The notes below the pieces were generated by a model that was not told where the DNA came from, searched no databases, and saw only the letters and a program-made list of their open reading frames with translations. Of a stretch of DNA of 64,000 bases, positions 57,987 to 64,000 are shown piece after piece (the stretch's first letter is position 1; the number at the start of each line of letters is the position of its first letter). The DNA lies in contig CM060989.1 of assembly GCA_030765065.1 (NCBI GenBank), positions 60,464,001 through 60,528,000 of the forward strand, written 5' to 3'. This DNA is from Deroplatys truncata. Taxonomy: Eukaryota; Arthropoda; Insecta; Mantodea; Mantidae. A program made the translations under genes and the position numbers.

Positions 57987-58058
57987 CTCGAAACAAGTTT
58001 AAAGGCATCTCTTCCTCATCATCAGTTGACTTTAAGTGGATTTCGACTTGCCCTCTGT
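57987..58058 (-). CDS. putative calpain linker exon
   Basis: A 72-nt stretch on the - strand lies between acceptor 'caactgcag' and donor CGAG|GTAAAT. It encodes RGQVEIHLKSTDDEEEMPLN then LFR. An acidic stretch followed by '(N/A)LFR' is what stands just before EF-hand 1 in calpains ('...EE...LFRxIAG'). The end phase leaves one base, so EF-hand 1 should start with two bases. A solo LTR begins 16 bp upstream of the acceptor. The lack of a protein alignment keeps this tentative. Confidence 0.42.
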
Positions 58059-58074
58059 CTGCAGTTGTACATAT

Positions 58075-58471
58075 TGTGACTATGTATGCAAAGTTGCTGG
58101 CAGGCCACATCAATTTGAGAGCATGCAAGCCCCTTTACCTAGCTGCCTGGATTATTAGCACCTTTGGCTGGCTCTATGCAATAGTGGTCTGCAAATAATG
58201 TCCTTTAGAGCAAATGGCTTGTGCCATAATGGCCCAAGCAATAAACCCTTTATGTGGACTCCCCGCCCATCTGAAATTTCCTTGGCGGCAGATTTGAGAA
58301 GCCACCCCATTGCAGGGCTATATAATGAAACTGCTGGTGTGGAGTAGTTGTCGAGTTCAGTCAGACAGTTGAGTGCAATTGGCAGCTGAGAGCAGTGAAG
58401 AAGTTGGCCTACACTGAGTGTTTAAGCTACAATAAAGTTGTTTGGCAGATTTGGAGTCGTCATTTGTCACA
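58075..58471 (+). mobile_element. solo LTR
   Basis: 397 bp starting TGTGAC and ending GTCACA, so TG...CA with 6-bp inverted tips. The 4-bp ATAT flanks it at 58071-58074 and 58472-58475, as for Gypsy-type integration. It has a TATA box (CTATATAATG, about 58317-58326) and AATAAA at about 58430 in the right order for U3-R-U5 on the + strand. Its base composition is richer in GC than its surroundings. No internal retroviral region adjoins, so it is the product of LTR-LTR recombination. Confidence 0.8.
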
Positions 58472-58475
58472 ATAT

Positions 58476-59228
58476 GTAGGTCCTATGAGGTTTCATTTGT
58501 TACTATATCAAAACCACAATCTACGACAGGGTCCCGCTTGGCCAATAAGCTATTGCTTTCCACCAGCCAGTTAATATGAGTGCCCATTGTTTAGCAAGAT
58601 AAGAGTGACCGCCTAATAAATTCAAATGCACTTTTAAAAGTCATGTACTCACTGATGTCACTAAAGAAATACTGGAACATTTTCAATACATTTCTGGCAT
58701 CTATGAAATTACTTTTCTTAAGTCTCTTTGAGAAATTGAATTGATCTCTTGGCAAATGTTACTCTTAAGCTCATCTAAAATATGTGGATTAATTTTGTAC
58801 ACCTTATCTTTTAATGATCTAGAGATAATAAGTCATATGCTTCAAACAATGTCATGACAGCATGAGCAGATTGTGTATGGACATACAAGTCATAAACAAA
58901 CGCGATGTAGAATAGAATAATTAGGCATTTTATTTGCCACTACTCTCAATTCACGTCTTGCTCCAACTGAAACTTGCTACAAACTACATAGCAAGACCCT
59001 GAATAAACCAGTTATTGCCACAAACTGCTCCTCTCCTCCTACACAAGCACTGTTCCTGTTGCCGAGTGGAACCCCATCTCAAATGCACAAACACGATATA
59101 TGGGTGACCCAGTATGATATAATCACAAAGCTTCAGGTATAGTTTTTACAGCTGGTTAAACTACAGTGCTTCTAGCAACCAAACAGCTGTGTAAATTTGT
59201 TATTTGAGAGAAAAAGACATCTTGTTAT
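58476..59228. other. nothing recognised
   Basis: No further calpain exon was identified, and no element. Confidence 0.3.
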
Positions 59229-59236
59229 GTAAAATC

Positions 59237-59563
59237 TCGTCATCTCTGACACTTTCCATATATGATCTTCAGGGTTATCTCATTCCATCAAGCATGACTG
59301 GACCCACTTCTGAGGTGGAGGCACCTGGAGGGTGGAGTTCTTACCTTTGATGCTAGGGTAATGAGGATGGTGATGGAATGCGAGGACCTACAGCTTTTAC
59401 CGTGGACTCCACATTGGGCCTTGGGGATACTCCACATGAGCAAGTCAGAGGTGAAGGCATGGATAGGGCTGTCTTAAAATTACCACCCCAGAGCTGGGAA
59501 TGGATGTCTGGACTCTCGGAATGAGAGATGGAAATAAAACCACTGCACTACCCATGCGCCCGT
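59237..59563 (-). repeat. possible SINE G
   Basis: A GC-richer block. On the - strand it begins 'gggcgcatgggtagtgcagt', an A-box-like start, with 'gagtccagacatcc' as a poor B box. 'tgtaaaat' lies at both sides (59229-59236 and 59564-59571), a weak target duplication. Confidence 0.4.
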
Positions 59564-59574
59564 TTGTAAAATGT

Positions 59575-60000
59575 TTAAGAGTAATAATGGACAAGGAGGA
59601 GATAAGCCAGATTTATCCTTCTTCCGACAGATCCAGTAAGGTGAGTTCATAAGACATTTTATCTACTTTAGAATGTAAAAAAGTAAGTATTAATGACCCT
59701 GTTGTAGTTGAAAATATTAATAAATTAAAGCAACCATCCATGATTACAGTAAATGTCATTATCCTTACACATCTAAAAATGTAATAATTATTGCTATTAT
59801 TTCTTGAATCTTATGGTGGAATTTATTGCATGTACTTCATTAAAATATTAAATTAAATATGCTCTATAATGTTTGGATAATACGAGGAAGATGCTTTACT
59901 TTTCCAAAAGAATATGATAACAAAACATATATCTAGTAATCTGCTGAGATGATCCTACTAGCTAGCCACCAGAAGCACTAGTATCAAACTGATGCATATT
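59575..60000. other. nothing recognised
   Basis: No gene or element was assigned. Confidence 0.3.
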
Positions 60001-60002
60001 TT

Positions 60003-60131
60003 TACTTTCTCTACTACGTATAGTAAGTAGGGGAAGTATTGCATTCCACCCAAAAATTCGATACCGAGATTTCACCAGAAATATATGTTTTGAGACCTCC
60101 TGAAACCAAAAAAAGCATTTTTGGAAACATG

Positions 60132-60179
<48 letters not shown>

Positions 60180-60870
60180 TGTGAACAGCATAACTCAAAA
60201 ACGAACAGTCGGATAAACACCAAACTTGGTATTTAGGTTCAGTATCTTCCAGAGATGCGACACGAAGGTTTTCAAGAAAATCCCCCCACCCCAGACTACC
60301 TTTACATGGAACATTTTTCGAAAATTTTAATTTTCTCAAAAATGGCTAACGATTTTGATGAAAATACCATATGTTTAAGATAATGTCATGAGAAATGAAA
60401 TGTATATCTTGAATTTTCTGGGAATGTCTCCAAAAGTATTCTTCATTGTGAACGACTTTTGCATAACTGGTGAACCATAAGAGATAGACAAAATTTTACT
60501 ACACAAAAAATGTAGATCGCGTTAAAATACACAACTTATGTCATATACATTTCTTTTGTTGAGTGAACCGTTTTCGAGATATTGCTTGTTATTCCCTTAA
60601 ATTTTCCAATACTTATACTTTTTCTCAAATTCGTTATTCATTTTTTTATGTCCTGGACATGCAAAGAGAATGGAATGCACCACATAGCAACCAGCGTTAA
60701 AATATTTGACTATCGCTTAAAACCTACCATATTCCCCTTGCATCTACAAGAAAATTATCAATAAGATTGACATCTCGATATCTCGATTAACATGAAGCAT
60801 ATGGAGAATAGGCGTTTGTAAAAATAGATTGTACAAGAGTAGAGAAAGTCATGTGAGTGTAACACATCAG
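60003..60870 (-). repeat. repeat R, reference copy
   Basis: The cleanest full copy, in reverse orientation. It starts ACTTTCTCTACTACGTATAG, has (GT)21 at about 60136-60178, and ends AGAGTAGAGAAAGTCATGTG plus 'agtgtaacacatcag'. Very close to 36161-37008, which suggests recent spread. Confidence 0.82.
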
Positions 60871-61784
60871 ATTTTTTTACAGATGGAGCTTTGTGATTGT
60901 ATACAGTAGACTGATCAAAACTCACTTTCTTGATGACTTTTGAATACATCATTAATATGTATGCACAGATACAGGCAAAGGGACATTTCAGAGTCAAGTA
61001 AAGAGATTCCTTGAAATTTGTTTTGAAGTAAATCAGCTTATGTAAGAATATGTAGCTTAATGCAACATAATCAGACTTATTGTAAACGTATAACACACAG
61101 ATTTTATTTAGAATTGACAAGACATTACTTAAAACTTCATCAATTATAATGCTTTATTTGCTATTATGTTAAGTTTCACTGCTACAGACTATTTCAAAAG
61201 AATCAGCTTGGAACAGAACTGGAGTTTGTGTTACTCTATGGAATTAGCTGTAAACTTGATACTCTTTTGTGTGTGTGTTTTTTTATAAGTGTCTTTGGTA
61301 ACAGGAAATCTCCAAATCATATGACAATATAAAACAATAAAATTCAAATTTTTGGATAATTTCTTTTTGCTTTTAAGAAACAATATTCAATGAATAGGGA
61401 AATAAAACTATCAATGCTAGATATTTCTTCTAAGCATTAAAAGAACCACCAATCAGCATTAACATACTGCTGTGTTAGATGTATAATTACAGTGCTCCTG
61501 TGTATCCATCCAAAATAGAAAAGAAACAATGGAAGTTTTTTCCCCCTTTAACTTCTGTGGTCATATCATTAGCTTTGACTTTAGAACCAACACATTAGCT
61601 GTAGGTTTTTTAGGCTTTTATTCAAAAGATATAATTTTAGTAATAGTTTCTTTAAGAAATTTAAATGTTTTTATGTATACTTTATATTTTTTTTTCTCTG
61701 TTAGTTTTTACTGATTTTAATTAGGAAATACACTAACATTTAAACTTTACAGAAGGTAGGGAATGATAGCAATTACAGAAAAGT
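60871..61784. other. nothing recognised
   Basis: No gene or element was assigned between the two R copies. Confidence 0.3.
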
Positions 61785-61787
61785 TTG

Positions 61788-62621
61788 ATGTGTTGCACTC
61801 GCATGGCTTTCTCTGCTCTTGTTCAAACTATTTTTACAAATGCTTATTCTCCATATAATTCATGTTAATTGAGATAAACATTTGCAGAAACTATCTTATT
61901 GCTAATTTTCTTGTGGTTGCAAGGGGAATATGGTAGGCTTTAAGCGATAGTCAAATATTTTAAGAGCCAGTTGCTATGTGGAGCATTCCATTCTCTTTGC
62001 ATGTCCAGGACATAAAAAAATGAATAACGAAATTCCATTTGAGAAAAAGTATAAGAATTGGAAAATTCAAACAAATAACAAGGAATATCTTGGAAATGGT
62101 TCACTCGACAAAAAAACGTATGCGACATAAATTGTGTGTTTTAACGAAATCTACATTTTTTTTGTGTAGAAAAATGTAGTCTATCTCTTACAGTTTATCA
62201 GTTATGGAAAAGCCATTCAGAGTGAAGAGGACTTTTGGAGACATTCCCAGAAAATTCAAGATATACATTTTATTTGTCATAAAAATAACTTAAATATATA
62301 TTTTAAACAAAATCGTGAGCCATTTTTGAGAAAATCAAAATGTTCGAAAAATGTTCCATGTAAAGGGTAGTCTGGGGTGGGGGGACTTTCTTGAAAATCC
62401 TTGTGTTGCATCTTTGAAAGATACTGAACCTAAATACCAAGTTTGGTATTTATCTGACTATTCGTTTTTGGGTTATGCTGTTCAAACACACAAACGGACC
62501 TTTTTCGAAAAATGCTCTTTTTGGATTCAGGTCACAAAATGTGTATTTCCGGTGAAATCTTGGTATCAAATTTTTGGATGGAATGTAATACTTCTATTTA
62601 CTATACGTAGTAGAGAAAGTA
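61788..62621 (+). repeat. repeat R, copy in + orientation
   Basis: Starts 'gatgtgttgcactcgcatgg', ends ACTATACGTAGTAGAGAAAG at 62621. It lacks a long (CA)n tract. Directly followed by a tRNA-like block. Confidence 0.78.
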
Positions 62622-62626
62622 AAAAT

Positions 62627-62705
62627 TCCCTGCCCCAGCCAGGAATCAAACCTGGTACTTTTGGGTTGAGAAGCCAAAATGCTGACCACTTGACTACAGA
62701 GGCAG
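62627..62705 (-). repeat. SINE D tRNA-like head
   Basis: On the - strand: GCCTCTGTAGTCAAGTGGTC (A-box TAGTCAAGTGG), 'tctcaacccaaaagtacc' and B-box GGTTTGATTCC, then 'tggctggggcaggg'. Same family as 50160-50232; both abut an R end. Confidence 0.55.
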
Positions 62706-62710
62706 TTGCA

Positions 62711-63065
62711 AGTCTTTGTTATGCCCATTGCCAAAACACGTGGTATAGAATAGTCTGTATGCTTCTAGAAAAAAATGTCACTTCTTAACCAATCTGCCAT
62801 TGACACATCTGGCCCATTCATAAAAACTATATGTGCCAGTAGTGCTATAAATTTAACACTTGTGGATGCTTGCTGCACTAAGACACTTTGAGACTGTTCA
62901 CCACTCAAAACAAATCAGTTAGGTACATAATGAGCACTGTTATTATTATCATAAAAACACCTTTAGTTTTTAGTGTTGGTTTTTATTTTTATAGTATATC
63001 GCATCATGTTACATTAAGTGCTTTGTAATCCCAACTTTAACCCCCTTCACCATTTGCCATTTAAA
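62711..63065. other. nothing recognised
   Basis: No gene or element was assigned. Confidence 0.3.
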
Positions 63066-63067
63066 TA

Positions 63068-64000
63068 TGAGAGTGGGTCAAAAAAATAACAGGAATTATT
63101 TTTTTCTGTGTAAACACACATGTGTAAAATTTCACCAATCATGGTAACAGAGAGGTCTGGCCTTGACTGACGCTGGGATACGTGCAACATTGTCCATGTG
63201 CTGTTCAGTTGGTCTTAGGGAGCCATTGTGTAAGCACGAGTTTCAGTAACCCAACATGGAGTTCAAGTTAGAACAACGAGCGTCAATTTGGTTTTGTGTT
63301 ATGAAAAAAATCAGGAACAGAAATGCTGCAAATGATACAGGAAGTATATGGAAACTAAGATTTATCAAAAATACATGTTTTTGTAGGGCATAAAAAATTT
63401 CAAGATGGTGGAAAGTCTTGAAGATGCTCCTTGTCCAGGATGGTGAATCGCTGAGATGAATCGCAACACCATTGACGTCATGTTGCAGGAAGATCAATGA
63501 TTAACAATAGCGACGATTGCAGACATCATGCACATTTCGTATGGGTCAGTTGAAGACATAATTCATGATGATTTGGGCTACAGAGAAGTGGCAGCAAAAT
63601 GGGTTCCACGAGTGCTTCATGAGGTACAGATATCTCATTGGATCATGACCTGCCAGCAATGGAGTGCAAGGTTTTGGAGGGAACCCAACTTTCTGGACAA
63701 GGTTGTCACATGTGATGAGAGCTGGTTTCATCACTACGATCCGGAAATCAAACAACAAAGTGCACAATGGAAACATCCTTCCAGCCCAAGGCCAACAAAA
63801 GCAAAGGTGCAATCAAGTGCAGGAAAAGTTATGCACCTTATGTTTTTCAACAAAATTGGGGTAATTTATGATCACGTGGTTCCTAAACATACCACAGTAA
63901 CTGCTCAATAGTACAGTAACATCCTTAAAGGACCATTCAAAATGAAAATGGCTAAGAAGAGACCAGAACTTGCTGGCAATGGATGGATCCTCCAGGACAA
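63068..64000 (+). mobile_element. mariner element cut by window end
   Basis: Starts TGAGAGTGGGTCAAAAAAAT after TA (63066-63067). The right end is outside the window. The transposase (63256 onward) is on the + strand. Confidence 0.8.
63256..64000 (+). pseudogene. mariner transposase, partial and broken
   Basis: Starts MEFKLEQRASIWFCVMKK, is out of frame until about 63500, then reads IADIMHISYGSVEDIIHDDL, KWVPRVLHEVQ, VTCDESWFHHYDPEIKQQ (first catalytic Asp), GKVMHLMFFNKIGVIYDH and a stop at 63908. Related mariners continue with the second Asp beyond. The sequence goes on without a clean frame to the window end. Confidence 0.82.

Noticed and set aside
60039..60236. Open frames with His-Thr or Cys-Val runs (R copies)
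   Set aside because: They come from translating the (CA)n/(GT)n microsatellite inside R; length varies with repeat number and there is no family motif.
1..64000. CRISPR array, prophage or bacterial operon
   Set aside because: No regularly spaced identical repeats and no closely packed gene sets; splice sites, SINEs and LINEs show animal nuclear DNA.

Overview
This is AT-rich eukaryotic nuclear DNA with spliceosomal introns, most likely from an insect. The reasons are two animal genes with long introns, mariner, Tc1 and piggyBac DNA transposons, Penelope-like and non-LTR retroelements, and tRNA-derived SINEs. The SINE head at 48.5-49.0 kb looks like a SINE type common in insect genomes. The order of insect cannot be fixed from the sequence. 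Nothing bacterial (operons, ribosome binding sites, CRISPR) is present.

Two host genes are visible, both partial and pointing towards each other. The last three coding exons of mitochondrial prolyl-tRNA synthetase (PARS2) lie on the + strand at 3485-3669, 10257-10472 and 14034-14336, with a poly(A) signal at 14381. The 3' end of a calpain large subunit (penta-EF-hand domain) lies on the - strand at 47891-47764, 37993-37798 and 34570-34485. A likely domain-linker exon (58058-57987) and a doubtful small exon (51402-51350) lie further upstream. About 20 kb separates the two gene ends.

Nearly everything else is transposable-element sequence, often nested. 0-3.2 kb: a mariner with one frameshift, carrying a Penelope-like inverted pair with hammerhead-ribozyme motifs. 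3.7-5.3 kb: SINEs, one split by a LINE. 5.3-10.2 kb: copies of an uncharacterised ~0.85 kb repeat (here called R), a LINE with an RNase H domain and transposase remnants. 10.7-13.5 kb: a mariner/Tc3-like element and a LINE inside the last PARS2 intron. 15-20 kb: a large terminal-inverted-repeat element and a Penelope-like pseudogene. 21-27 kb: SINEs, LINE pieces, a LINE with a restriction-like-endonuclease signature, and a mariner. 29-34 kb: a near-palindromic MITE, SINEs and a Tc1. 35.7-37.5 kb: a tandem R block in a calpain intron. 38-44 kb: several LINEs and a second Tc1. 45-51 kb: R copies, SINEs and a MITE. 51.9-54.7 kb: a piggyBac remnant split by a mariner. 58.1-58.5 kb: a solo LTR. 60-62.7 kb: two more R copies. 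63.1 kb to the end: a mariner cut by the window edge.

The mobile elements show a relative order of insertion through target-site duplications and interruptions. No intact autonomous element is seen. The most interesting structures are the hammerhead motifs, the R repeat family with its inverted-duplication variant, and the solo LTR placed next to a putative calpain splice acceptor.
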